From: Corinectria fuckeliana
Lineage: Eukaryota > Ascomycota > Sordariomycetes > Hypocreales > Nectriaceae
Reading direction: 5' to 3'
DNA length: 64,000 nucleotides
Assembly: GCA_019137255.1 (NCBI GenBank)
Contig: WPDH01000174.1
Location: forward strand, 1 to 64,000
The first letter of the stretch is position 1. Every line of letters starts with the position of its first letter. The notes beneath the pieces were generated by a model that was not told the DNA's origin, did not search any database, and saw only the letters and a program-made list of their open reading frames with translations. Shown here piece by piece: positions 47,030 to 57,363 of this stretch. The position numbers and the translations under genes are program-made.

Positions 47030-47879
47030 TTAGCGGTGTCTTTTGTTTCCGTCCCATCCAGCTTTGATGAGCCAGAACGCGGCCATGAAGGGCGTGGTCA
47101 ACAAGCCGAGCACGCCGCCAAGGACCAACTTGAAGATTTGCGGTGTCCACCGGTCGGCGTAAACGTAGTCCCCACCGGAGTGTTCGCCGACAGTGCTCAA
47201 GATGCCTACTCCAGCGGGCCACAGCAGGACGAAGCCGACGATGGCGAGCAGGAAGCCTCTCAGCGCCTGTTGGAGCAACGCAGCCACGGTTGCGAGGCCT
47301 GTTGTCGGGGCCTTGGCCTTGGTCTCGCCTTTGGTCTCAACGGCGGGGGCATCATCGGGGGCATCATCGGGGGGAAGGAAAAACAGCCATCTCTGCCAGT
47401 GAAGCGACGGCTCGGGGATGAAGCCGATGGGCTGGACGGAGCGGCGGGAAAGGTCGTAGGCGACGAGGCCCTTTTCCACGAACCACGTGAGGATGCACTG
47501 GATGATGATGGTGACGGCACCATCGCCAGCTAGGGTGTTGGGCAGCTGGAAAAGTCTGATGGGGTTCTTGATGGTGTCCTGGGTGGTGTACATGACTAGG
47601 GCAGCATCAGTCCCAGGATGATCACACACCAAAGTCCTGACTCAACATACCGTAAGCCAACGCAAAGTTGACGCCGCCTGAGAGGGTCATGCCGCCCAAG
47701 CCATCCAGCACCAACATATAAAACAGCTGGTGGCGGGTCAGCTTCTCGCTGGGCTCTAGCCGCCCGGCTGCAGGTTTGTCGTGATGGACAGGGGGTGGTG
47801 ATGTCGGGGCAGCCCCTTGTTCCAGGTCTGCAGGCGAGGCCCCCACCTCCGTCTCACGTTGAGCCCTAGACCAGAACAT
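47030..47879 (-). CDS. Fungal multi-pass membrane protein (DUF2456-like)
   Basis: Exons 47879-47651 and 47595-47030 with a 55-bp intron (GTATGT...CTAG) give 264 residues. The ATG at 47879 is the first in frame. After a Pro/Ala-rich N-terminus, hydrophobic segments appear at LFYMLVLDGLGGMTLSGGVNFALAY, AGDGAVTIIIQCILTWF, ALRGFLLAIVGFVLLWPAGVG and LVLGGVLGLLTTPFMAAFWL, indicating four membrane spans. The NPIRLFQLPNTLAGD segment joining the first two looks like the conserved core of a fungal family of unknown function (I believe DUF2456, from memory). There is no catalytic motif and the function is unknown. Confidence 0.65.
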
Positions 47880-50098
47880 GACGATGGCCTCAATCCGCGC
47901 CTGTTTCAAGGGATGCACGGCTGGAAAAGAATACTGATGATCAACTACTCTTGCGCCAAGATGGCTTTCTCTTTGTTGTGTTTGTTACTTGGCGAATGTG
48001 AAGGGGAGATTTCGCTTGGGAATAGGGGACCGTGGGGGAAATTGCACTGGAGCCGCAATGCGAAAACTCGCTGTTGTTGTTGGGGGGAGAGCATTGAGCT
48101 CTGAGCTTGAGCTTTGGGCAAGCGAGGAGTTAATCTCCCTGGGCCACGAGCATAGATGTACGCGGCAATGCCCAGCAACTACGAGTACTCCGTACAGAAT
48201 GCAAATACTTGGGGTAGGAGTATCACTGAGTTGACTAAAAGCCGAAGCCGAAGACGAAGACGAAGACGAACGAACGAACGCTCTGGGGCGTGGGCTGTTT
48301 CCGTATCACAACACGCGATTACTGGCAGTTGCCAGGGACAGCTGCCGACTTGCCAGAATGTCTTCGGCCAGTTTCCATCTTTTGCCTCTCGCAAAGTGTC
48401 AAGAAGCTCGCGATCGTTGGAGATCTGGCGGTGTGGTTTGTGTGCAGGTCATCCGTCCATCCAAGTATTCGGGATTTCATGATCCACGCCTGTTTCACCG
48501 ATGAGTGACTCAGGGATGATACGTCCACCGCCCGTTGTTGGGAAAGGAAATACAGGGCTTCTGCTATGCGATGTATGTTTCGGGTGCGTAATCGGCTTAG
48601 ATCGTGCTCTTCCAGCAGAATCTCTTCTTGGCTGAGCTGTCTGAATGAGTTCCGTCCGTTAATGAATGTCCGCTATGGCGAGATCTAGTAGTGAGCCCGA
48701 GTTCCTAACGGCAACTATCCCGTCTACTTGCCCGCATCTCTCCTCAGGGGACCGCACGTAGGAATATGCACGAGTCAGTCACAGAGAAATTGAGAAATGA
48801 GCAGGCTCCTCACAGCAGGGGCTTCAAACAAGTCGTGGAAGGATGTGGACCTTCAGGCGGCATCGTAGCCGAGCAAGTGTCCAGCGGAAAAATAGGCCCT
48901 GGCACCAAAGACGGCAAGACGGCTCGCAGCGGCAGCGCACAGGGCACCTTACCCGCTGAGACGCGCTGCAAGGTACCCGCCACGCACGGTGGCTAGCTGC
49001 TAACAACTGAGTCCTGACAGGGCGTTGGAGTCACGGTGCGGCCCCTGCCTTAGCCGACATGGATGAGTTCTCCATCCGAATTCCATCCCTTCCATCTTTC
49101 ATCTCCATCTCCATGTCGACGACTGTTCCTCAGCCCACCGCAAAACCCTGGTCGTCCCAAATCTCTAGTTTCAGGTACAGCGTCACTCGCCAAACGATAC
49201 GGAGTACCCCGGAGATGGATCCTTGACTGCACGTTCGTTGCCCAACCAGGTTCATACCTTATCAACACGGGATGAACTCGCCTGTAGACGAAGCAAGCGC
49301 CCTTTTTTCGCGTACGAATACACCCACAGCATCACCCCCCTGATCGGATGCCGTTGGCGCTACGGAACGCACAGGCGAGATCGGGATTGACGAGTCCCAC
49401 TGCTACGGAGATCCAGCGGCGAGATCCAACTCTACTTCTGCATGGATGATGGACGATGGATGACCTTCCCTGGCCTTCGGAAATCAGTGTTCCTTTCTGG
49501 ACCCCCAAGACTTGGCCTTGCCGCGTGGGAAACGAGACGTACACGCGGCGGCTGTCGTAGGATTCCTGGGATGCTTCAATAATGCCCACCAACTACAGCA
49601 GTCATCTGGTTGGATAGCTATGGAAGCCCCTTGGCCGCCACCTCATCGCCACGGATGCTGAAACGGCGTGGCATATCGGCCGCTATCCCTTCACGGTATC
49701 TCGTCCCGACAACCCATGGCTCCGTAAATGAGGACTGTCGCGTTACAGACGTGGATGTCCCAGATGAGGCTCTTTTCGTCCGTCTGTTCAAGCATGGCCA
49801 TCGGCTAACGGCAAGGAGAGATACCTAGTGAGACTAGGGACAGGATATAAGACGACACTACCATCCGTAATCCAACACTTCCCTCTCTCTTCTCTCCAGG
49901 CTTATACCGGCAGCTTTCATTTCCATTCCCTTTCCCTCCTTGAGGTCTTGCTTTCTTTCCATTCCCTTCATACGCTTCATTGACTGAAGTCGTTTCGTTC
50001 TCTCAAACCGCTAGCCGGACCATCACGCATTCTTTCAACCACCCGACTTCTACAGCTTCTTCAAGTTCACCCGAGTTACTCTCACACACCTAGCAAAC
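47880..50098. other. Long upstream region of the AA9 gene
   Basis: About 2.2 kb with no supportable gene. A TATAAG element lies at about 49849-49854 and a CT-rich leader (CTTCCCTCTCTCTTCTCTCC and more) covers about 49870-50060, both usual for strongly expressed fungal secretory genes. CGAAGACGAAGACGAA-type repeats occur at 48240-48275. Open frames such as 48766-48996 are not convincing. Confidence 0.45.
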
Positions 50099-51253
50099 AT
50101 GCCTTCTTCCAAGACCCTCTTCTCTCTCCTGGCTGGTGCCGCCACCGTCGCCGCCCACGGCCACGTCAACAACATCGTCATCAACGGCGCCGAGTACGCC
50201 GGCTACGATGTCTTCACCCTGCCCTACGAGAGCGACCCTCCCGTCGTTGTCGGCTGGGCCCAGGACGCCACTGACAACGGCTTCGTCTCGCCCTCTGCCT
50301 ACGGCGATGCCGACATCATCTGCCACAAGAACGCCGTCAACGCCAAGGGCCACGCCTCTGTCGCTGCCGGTGACAGCATCTACCTTCAGTGGGACACCTG
50401 GCCCGAGTCCCACAAGGGCCCCGTCCTCGACTACCTTGCCTCCTGCGGTGACGCCGGCTGCGAGACTGTCGAGAAGACCGAGCTCAAGTTCTTCAAGATC
50501 AGCGAGAAGGGCCTGGTCGACGGCACCTCCAGCCCCGGCACCTACGCCACCGACGAGCTCATTGACAATGGCATCGGCTGGTTGGTCCAGATCCCCACCA
50601 GCATCAAGCCCGGATTCTACGTCCTCCGCCACGAGATCATCGCCCTACACTCCGCTGGCCAGGAGGACGGTGCCCAGAACTACCCCCAGTGCTTCAACCT
50701 CGAGATCACTGGCTCCGGCTCCGACGAGCCCGAGGGTGTTCTCGGCACGGCGCTCTACAGCGCCGACGACGCTGGTATCCTCTTCAACATCTACACCACC
50801 CTCAGCTCTTACCCCATCCCTGGCCCTACCCTGATTTCTGGTGCCACTGAGGTTGAGCAGGCCACCTCTACCATCGTCAGCAGTGCCGATCCTACCACTG
50901 GTACCGCCAAGGCCACCGGTGCTGCTTCAGCTGCCAAGACCACGCCTGCTGTTGCCACTACGACCGCTGCCACTTCTGCCGCCGCCGCCGCCGCCACCAC
51001 CGAGGCTGCTGCTACTTCTGCTGCTGTCACCTCGGCCGCTGCTGCTACCACCCCGGCCGCCGTCTCCGAGTCCGTCGCCCCTATCGTCATCGCTACCTCC
51101 ACCTCGGCCGCGGCCACTCCCGCCGCTACCACCAGCGCCGGCTCCGGCTCCGGTTCTGCCTGTAGCAGCAAGCGCAAGGCCAAGCGCAGCAAGAAGGTCC
51201 GCCAGCACGCCCGCGATGTCCGCAGCCGCAACATCGCTCCCATCCGTGCTTAA
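50099..51253 (+). CDS. Secreted lytic polysaccharide monooxygenase, family AA9
   Basis: An intronless gene of 384 residues. The signal peptide ends at Ala19, so the mature chain begins with His20 (HGHVNNI), the N-terminal His of the copper histidine brace. The other copper ligands are visible: His105 in WPESHKGPVLDYLA and axial Tyr195 in QNYPQCFNLEI; His184 and Gln193 fit the conserved second shell. Cys75/Cys198 and Cys116/Cys121 are likely disulfides. The enzyme oxidatively cuts cellulose or related beta-glucans. After the catalytic domain (to about 245) comes a Thr/Ala/Ser-rich linker of about 110 residues and then, instead of a CBM1, a short basic tail (about 356-384, KRKAKRSKKVRQ) with one Cys. 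Codons are strongly C-ending, as in highly expressed genes. Confidence 0.93.
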   Translation: MPSSKTLFSLLAGAATVAAHGHVNNIVINGAEYAGYDVFTLPYESDPPVVVGWAQDATDNGFVSPSAYGDADIICHKNAVNAKGHASVAAGDSIYLQWDTWPESHKGPVLDYLASCGDAGCETVEKTELKFFKISEKGLVDGTSSPGTYATDELIDNGIGWLVQIPTSIKPGFYVLRHEIIALHSAGQEDGAQNYPQCFNLEITGSGSDEPEGVLGTALYSADDAGILFNIYTTLSSYPIPGPTLISGATEVEQATSTIVSSADPTTGTAKATGAASAAKTTPAVATTTAATSAAAAAATTEAAATSAAVTSAAAATTPAAVSESVAPIVIATSTSAAATPAATTSAGSGSGSACSSKRKAKRSKKVRQHARDVRSRNIAPIRA

Positions 51254-52570
51254 GTTCTGCAGGCTGAGCGAACTCCCACGAGTGCTGAAGAAACACGTAG
51301 AGCGTGTGGCTATGATACATGGAAGCCTTACCTTTTAGGCGGCGAGTGGTTATTGAATCTTCTGCTGTATATATGACCTCGCATTTAGAAAGAAAAAAAG
51401 CCAAAGCAAAAATTCTTTGTATTCTGCCGAACTAAAATGTCCGTTGTGAGGAAGTGACTATTTCTAGCATGCTTGCGCCTTTTATATACCTCTCAATCCC
51501 TCAATAAGATCCGGATCAACACCAACTGATCTTAGTCTCACGACCTGGAAGGTTTTCTTTATGAGGTGAGGCGACAAGGCGAAACCTAACGCCCGATTCG
51601 ATCCAAGCGAGACCAGACTCACACCAGCCAGAGCGACACTGCCAGGTCTCCTGGTCCCTTTTTTTGTTGTTGTAGACGTGGGCGTGTCCACGAGGCCTTG
51701 TAAAGATGAAACGAGAATTCATGATATTTCCGCCCGTTCCCGACAAGCAACATCCATCTGGAACCGCGTTCTTTTGATCCTTGTGCTGATCTGAATCTGG
51801 ATGAATAGATCCACCAATGGACTTCTGAGCTGGCATACATGGTTGATCCATATACTGCATGTGACTACTTCGTAGATCAGTCTTCCCTCAATTTTGGAAT
51901 CGGGTTCCCTCTACGCAGTAGCTAATGCCACTTGTTGCTGGGGATGCCCGGCTGACCGAAGACGGTTACTCTGGATATTTAAGATGGAGTGAGCGTGGAA
52001 ATCTGCTGCCAGAGATGGAATCGATGTCGAAGAGAACAGTGTTCTACAGAGGTCTGTTAACGAGCAGGCACCCTGAGATGCATTACTGGAAGAACCTTTA
52101 GTCTACATTCTGGCACATCTTCGCGCTGTGAGAGCATGATAGCTGAGTTTGTAAGAAAGTACGTCATTTTGAGTAGTATAGTTACCGTAGGATCTAATAA
52201 CTTTTACCACAAGTAGAACTGTGTTTCATATGATGCCGTGGACGACCTCAGTTCTAGTTTGCTTAGCCAAGGCTATACGCGAACAGCAAAGGCGGTTGTT
52301 CAGCATGGTGTAGGCGGCTCTTTGGCATACTTGATTAGCAACCCGATCAACAAGGCACGGACATATTCAAGTCAACGGTTTTATAGAGCCTGTAAACTTT
52401 ATATGCACGAGTGATGGCGCCCTCTATCATAAAGAAAGGCCAATTCAACAGTCCTTTGGTCCACTACTGGACCGGCTGTCCTGTCTTCAAGTACTCCACA
52501 TACCCCCAAGGGACAGTTACTAGCTTACCCTAATAGTACAAGTTATAACTCGAGGTAGTATTGTATGTTA
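51254..52570. other. Intergenic region downstream of the AA9 gene
   Basis: About 1.3 kb of AT-leaning DNA, beginning with the AA9 3' UTR. No gene or repeat recognised. Confidence 0.4.
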
Positions 52571-53100
52571 TCAACAGACAAGAAATTGCCCCCGCCTCCA
52601 ACGCCAGTCGGCGGCTGCGGACTCGCAGCATCGATCCATATGCGATGGCGCCCATCCGCCGACGCCGTGAATCGGAAGCTCCCAGACATCCAAACGCCAA
52701 CCTGCGCCGGCCCTGTCGGGTATCGGTTGCCGACCAGGGTCGTCGTTTAAGTAGAACCGGATGTACGGCACGTAGACGATCCCGGCGACCTCCGTCTCGT
52801 AGTAGTCGCTGAAGAACCAGTCGTAGTCGCACCGGAACGCCACGCCGCCGACTTGGTCGTCTCCCGAGAGGAACCGCACGTCCTCGTACGTCTCGAAGCC
52901 GTCGTTAAGGAACAGGACTCAGCGTTCGCCTCTATTCTGAGTAGAAGGGGACTCACATGCCGCCGGGGGTTAGAACAACTAGCTGCAACCGGCCGTACAG
53001 ACATCCTGGGCATGCCAGCCGACGTTGGCCATCGATGCAAGAAGCGCATTGTCCTTCCACTCTTTCTGGAAGCCTTGTGCCCTCATCAGCTGGGACGCCA
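52571..53100 (-). pseudogene. Remnant of an unidentified gene
   Basis: Minus-strand reading gives two protein-like blocks in the same overall order. The first (about 53079-52980) reads MRAQGFQKEWKDNALLASM then ANVGWHAQDVCTAGCS and hits a stop. After a one-frame shift LVVLTPGG appears, then a GTGAGT donor at about 52954. The second block (about 52910-52571) reads LNDGFETYEDVRFLSGDD, VAFRCDYDWFF, YVPYIRFYLNDD and GAGWRLDVWELPIH before a stop. No joining of these blocks by canonical splice sites keeps one frame. I do not recognise the family. A decayed gene is the simplest reading; a functional gene with unusual exons is possible. Confidence 0.4.
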
Positions 53101-53529
53101 CGGCGGATGATATGGATGTTCTAGTGTTAGTCTACTTGGTCTATTGGCAACTAGAGCAAGCTGCGTTATTGTCGGTTGGCTCATGGCATTTACTGTCTCA
53201 GCTCGACCTTGGAAGATGATGCTACGAGCCGAAACATCCACATTGTCCCTGCCAACTTCATTCCTCTGTGCTTGCCTTCGGTCCAATGACTTCGTATTGT
53301 CCGTGGAGTACATAACGCCCTCAATTCAATCGTGCTGCTCTTTGGAAATTTGGGTATCTTGTCTCAATACATTACACATAGGCGAGACTTGTCTGTCAGT
53401 CCAGCTCCGAACTAGTACGCCACTTCAGTTGTCTCTCTCCATCTTCGGAGCCACAATTCCAAAACTTCTCTCATCCATAACTACACACAAAATAAACCAG
53501 CACCGCGAGCGACGCCAAGACCCCCCCGT
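53101..53529. other. Intergenic region downstream of the ankyrin gene
   Basis: About 430 bases with no recognisable feature beyond a possible continuation of the gene remnant at its left side. Confidence 0.3.
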
Positions 53530-54948
53530 CTACATCCGCTTCGGATCCATATTCGCCATCACCTCCTGGAACCCGCGCTGCGCCGACCGCCCTATGGCCG
53601 CGAGGCATTGCCACAGCTTCGTGGGAATGTAAGCAATGACCTCAAGAATAGCCATGGTAATCCAGTACACCACCTTCCCAAAGAAGCCAAACAGGCCTTT
53701 GAGCACCTTGTAGCTCATCTTACCGAACGACGCGAGGAAGTCGAAAATAGCCTGGGGCGTGTCGACGAAGATGCCTCGGACCAAGTAGCAGAAGCCGTCC
53801 CAGACGTCCTTGGCGGTGATGCGGCGGAAGAAAGACAACACAGCGGTTACGGCCGTGTGCAGCAGCGAGACCATCCGAGCCAGCACGTTGAACATGGCTT
53901 CACCGACGGTCTTGAAGCCACGGCCAACCCACAGGAGGAAGGTCTTGATAGCTCCGGGAATGGCCTTGGTTGTCCTCCAAGTTGCCTGAGCGAGCCTCTT
54001 CAGGACGTGGGGAATCTCTTTGACAACCTTCCAGCCTTCCTGAACACCATGCTTCAAACGGGTGGGCAGTTCCACGACGAACCGCTTGGCCCGCGAAGGC
54101 AATCGCTTGCACCACGCAGCAACTCGATGGCGACGCTTCCACGCGGATCTTCCGAGCTCCTTGGGGAGTGTGTAGACCATGAACTTGGTAGAATCCCAGA
54201 CCAGCAACTTTACGAAGCGGAATATGTGACGGAATGCTCGCCGCACCCGCCTCATCTCTTCCGCATGCACAGCCTTCCACCGTAACCACGCGCCACCCCG
54301 CCGGGCGGGCAGGTACTCGACGATCTCGCGATGGCCGTTCATAGCAGCCAGCCGCAGCGCCATGGCGCCGTCGGGGGCAATCAGGCTGTCGTCGGCGCCA
54401 TAGTCCTCCATCAGAACCCTCACCAGTGCGAGGTGCCCCCGTTCGGCGGCTAGCTGCAACGGCGTGCGGTCCGGGTACGAGAGGTGGTCGGCGCCGGCGG
54501 GTGCAGCATCTATCGAGTGGCCGAAAGCATTGACGGTGGCACCGAGAGCGACCAGCCTGCTCACCATGGGCGTCTTGCCGGCGCGCACAGCGGCGAGGAG
54601 CGGCGTTTCCCCGCGCTGGCTGGTCGTGTCCGGGGACACGAGGCCGCGGGAGATGAAGTCGGCGACAACGTCATCGTGGCCGACCTCTATGGCGGCGAAG
54701 AAGGCGCTGACGATGTGGTTTTCGAGGGAGAGCGCTTCGTATTCGGCGCCGGACAGCTCGCCGTCGAAGCTGCGCCAGGAAGACTCGTATCCGGGAGAAT
54801 GGAGGATCGGAAGGTTCAGGGCCGTGGCCTGCTCGATTCGTGCAAAGAGCGAGTCATCGTCGGCGGCCGAGTACGCGGGGACTGGGAGCGACGAGGAGTC
54901 TGGGCGAGGAGGAGCTGTCGTCGGAGTCGGGAGTGTTTGTGAGCTCAT
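53530..54948 (-). CDS. Ankyrin-repeat protein with a basic, amphipathic-helix C-terminal half
   Basis: A single exon of 472 residues from the ATG at 54948; the frame is open a little further upstream but without another ATG. After a Ser/Thr/Pro-rich N-terminus, about four ankyrin repeats cover residues 77-214 (RGETPLLAAVRAGKTPMVSRL, then DRTPLQLAAERGHLALVRVL and AMALRLAAMNGHREIVEYL patterns). Residues 220-472 are Lys/Arg/Trp/Phe-rich segments of 20-35 residues with alternating hydrophobic and basic faces (for example KTFLLWVGRGFKTV and KGLFGFFGKVVYWITMAILE). They look like membrane-lying amphipathic helices plus one or two real spans. A scaffold that docks on a membrane is an inference; no enzymatic motif is present. 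Confidence 0.7.
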   Translation of the reverse strand: MSSQTLPTPTTAPPRPDSSSLPVPAYSAADDDSLFARIEQATALNLPILHSPGYESSWRSFDGELSGAEYEALSLENHIVSAFFAAIEVGHDDVVADFISRGLVSPDTTSQRGETPLLAAVRAGKTPMVSRLVALGATVNAFGHSIDAAPAGADHLSYPDRTPLQLAAERGHLALVRVLMEDYGADDSLIAPDGAMALRLAAMNGHREIVEYLPARRGGAWLRWKAVHAEEMRRVRRAFRHIFRFVKLLVWDSTKFMVYTLPKELGRSAWKRRHRVAAWCKRLPSRAKRFVVELPTRLKHGVQEGWKVVKEIPHVLKRLAQATWRTTKAIPGAIKTFLLWVGRGFKTVGEAMFNVLARMVSLLHTAVTAVLSFFRRITAKDVWDGFCYLVRGIFVDTPQAIFDFLASFGKMSYKVLKGLFGFFGKVVYWITMAILEVIAYIPTKLWQCLAAIGRSAQRGFQEVMANMDPKRM

Positions 54949-55989
54949 GGGCGATGGCGTTGTGGTGGCGAAGGTAAGGTGTTGTTTGGCGGGGGACAAC
55001 AAGGCTAGAGGGTTCCTAGCTCAGTAGTGGGTTGGTGATGGGTGAAGAGCAGCAGCTTCTGGCCCTACTGATGGAAGGGAAAATGAAGCCATATTTGGAG
55101 CTGGCGCGCCGAGTGTGCGGCTGAAGTTGGCTGTCGCTGTTAGCCTATCTACGACTTGGTTGGAAGAGGATGAGATGGATGGATGGAAGCCTTGGGCAAA
55201 ATACATAGAAGCTAGCTCCCCGCCGTTAGTCCTGGGCTCTAGCGGCTAGTGTCCCTTGGAAAACGCCCACTAGCCTGTTCCGCTAGTTTGGTAGTACACC
55301 ACTGTAGTTGGGCTGGGGGTTTGGCGGTGGCTGAGTCAAAAGGCATTTGTCCAAGGCTTCCAGGTTCGTCCCTCGGCACTTTTGCATTGTGATTCTATTA
55401 GTCTACGTGGTCTTGTTACCTGCGATTTCCGTCGGCGTGTGGAGGTAATCCTCTCCAGGTACTGACGGTAGCACGCCCTGTTTTTTGTTTTTTTTTAAAA
55501 AGAAAGAAAAAAAGTGAACGACTATAAACTTGCTACCCAGTTTGAGGGGACGTTTAACGAAGAGTATCCCCCAATACCTACATTTCCTCGTGCCAAAATA
55601 ATACGTTACAAAGTACGAGGTGGCAGTTCTGTTCTAGTACCGCATAGGCCCATGGGGAACAAAATAGCCTTATAACAAGCCCCCCAAAAACATTAATTAT
55701 CCCACATCCCACTCGCATAATGACAACATTCGCCCCAAACTGAGAGAAACCGCCCCAACTTTGCAACCTCCATCCAGTGGTGATGCGCCTTTGGCCAAGG
55801 CGTCACTTTACCCCACATTGGCGCCAAAGGCAGCATGGCGATGATCCCGATTTGTCATCTGATAAGAACCTCCGCATTCTTGGAGAACGGTCCGGATATC
55901 ACAGGATTTAAGATCCCGTCCATCTCAACGTCCGTCAGCTATCTACTTGGCTTATCAGAAAAAGCCCCGTCTGAATCCACGACTCAACC
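54949..55989. other. Divergent promoter region, ankyrin gene and dehydrogenase
   Basis: About 1 kb between two divergent genes. It contains a T10/A-rich hairpin-like tract at about 55480-55515 (TTTTTTTTTT followed by AAAAAGAAAGAAAAAAA). No other gene accepted. Confidence 0.4.
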
Positions 55990-57269
55990 ATGACGTTGGT
56001 CAAGATCACCACCAACAAGACCCTCAAAGGGCACAAGGCCATCATCCTCACCACCACCCCTGCGCCAGCCGCCTCCATCGAGGCCATCCGCAGCCAGTTC
56101 CCCGACCTCAAGATAAAGCTCTACGAGGTCCCCTGGGGCAGATCCGAGATTGGTGGCGACTTCAACGACGACGAGTGGAAGGACACCACCTTGTTCCTCA
56201 CGTCAACCGTGCTCCCAACCGTCGAGCAGGCCCCTCACATTCAATATGTCCAACTCACCAGCGCCGGCGCCAACCACATCATCCCCAAGCCCTTCTTCTC
56301 GGAGACCAAGATTCCGTTCTGCACGGCGAACGGCGTGCACGGGTGAGATGCCCTGGAACTCTGTCCTTGGAAGGAATCGACATGCTGATGCTGCTGCAGA
56401 CCCCAGATTTCAGAATGGGTCATTACTACCTTCCTCTCGTTCCAACATCACTGTATGTCTATGTATAAAACGCCTGGACCAGGTCTAAGCTTCCAGTCTT
56501 CTTGTATAAACGACTAACACTGTCAAGTGACTACATATTATGAATTCCAGAAAGAAGGAAAATGGAAGAGGATCGCAGACAACCCGGAAAACTCCGAGGA
56601 CGCCGTTGGAAAACGAGTGTAAGTCAAGCCGCACCTCTCGGTAGAGCACCCATCTCACGCCTCCACAGCGGCATCCTCGGCTACGGCAGCATCGGCCGCC
56701 AAACCGCTCGCGTCGCCAAGGCCATGGGCATGGACGTGCACGCCTACACGCTGAACCCGCGCACGACGCCTGAGTCCCGGCGTGACAACTCGTACTCGCC
56801 GGCGGGCCTCGGCGACCCCGAGGGCGTCCTCCCGAGCAAGTGGTTCTCGGGCGGCTCCACGGAAGACATCCACGAGTTCCTCGGCTCGGGTCTCGACCTG
56901 CTCGTCATCGCCGTCCCGCTCACCGACAAGACGAAGAACCTGATTTCCAAACCCGAGTTTGAGGTCCTGTCCAAGAAGCGGACCTACGTGTCCAACATTG
57001 CGCGTGGTCCCATCGTCAACACCGACGATGTCATCGAGGCCCTTGATAAGGGGTTGATTCGCGGTGCTGCCCTCGACGTGACAGACCCCGAGCCCCTTCC
57101 CGACGGCCACCCGCTGTGGAAGGCGAAGAACGTCACCATTACTCCCCATGTCAGCGGCGCGTCCAACGCGTATTACCAGCGTGTGTTGGATATCTTCAGG
57201 TTGAACCTGGAGAGACTGAGCGAGGGACGGGGTCTTATTAACAAAGTCAACCGCAAGACAGGATACTAA
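55990..57269 (+). CDS. D-isomer-specific 2-hydroxyacid dehydrogenase
   Basis: Exons 55990-56342, 56400-56452, 56528-56618 and 56669-57269, with introns of 57, 75 and 50 bp, give 365 residues. The nucleotide-binding fold shows GILGYGSIGR (GxGxxG). The catalytic residues of the family are in place: Arg in NIARGPIVNTDDV, Glu in DVTDPEPLP and His in TPHVSG. The exon-2 junction restores PQISEWVITTFLSFQHH, the usual segment before the Rossmann domain. It reduces a 2-keto acid to a D-2-hydroxy acid or the reverse with NAD(P)H. The substrate is unknown; it is closer to glyoxylate/hydroxypyruvate reductase-like fungal proteins than to phosphoglycerate dehydrogenase, as no regulatory domain follows. 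It converges with the kinase pseudogene, 94 bp away. Confidence 0.92.
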
Positions 57270-57363
57270 ATGAAGAAATATTTCAAAGTGCCTGTAGCCT
57301 CTATCAAGACTATTACCAGGCAAGACAAATGACTGATGAAAACTCATTGCGCCTGTCATACCT

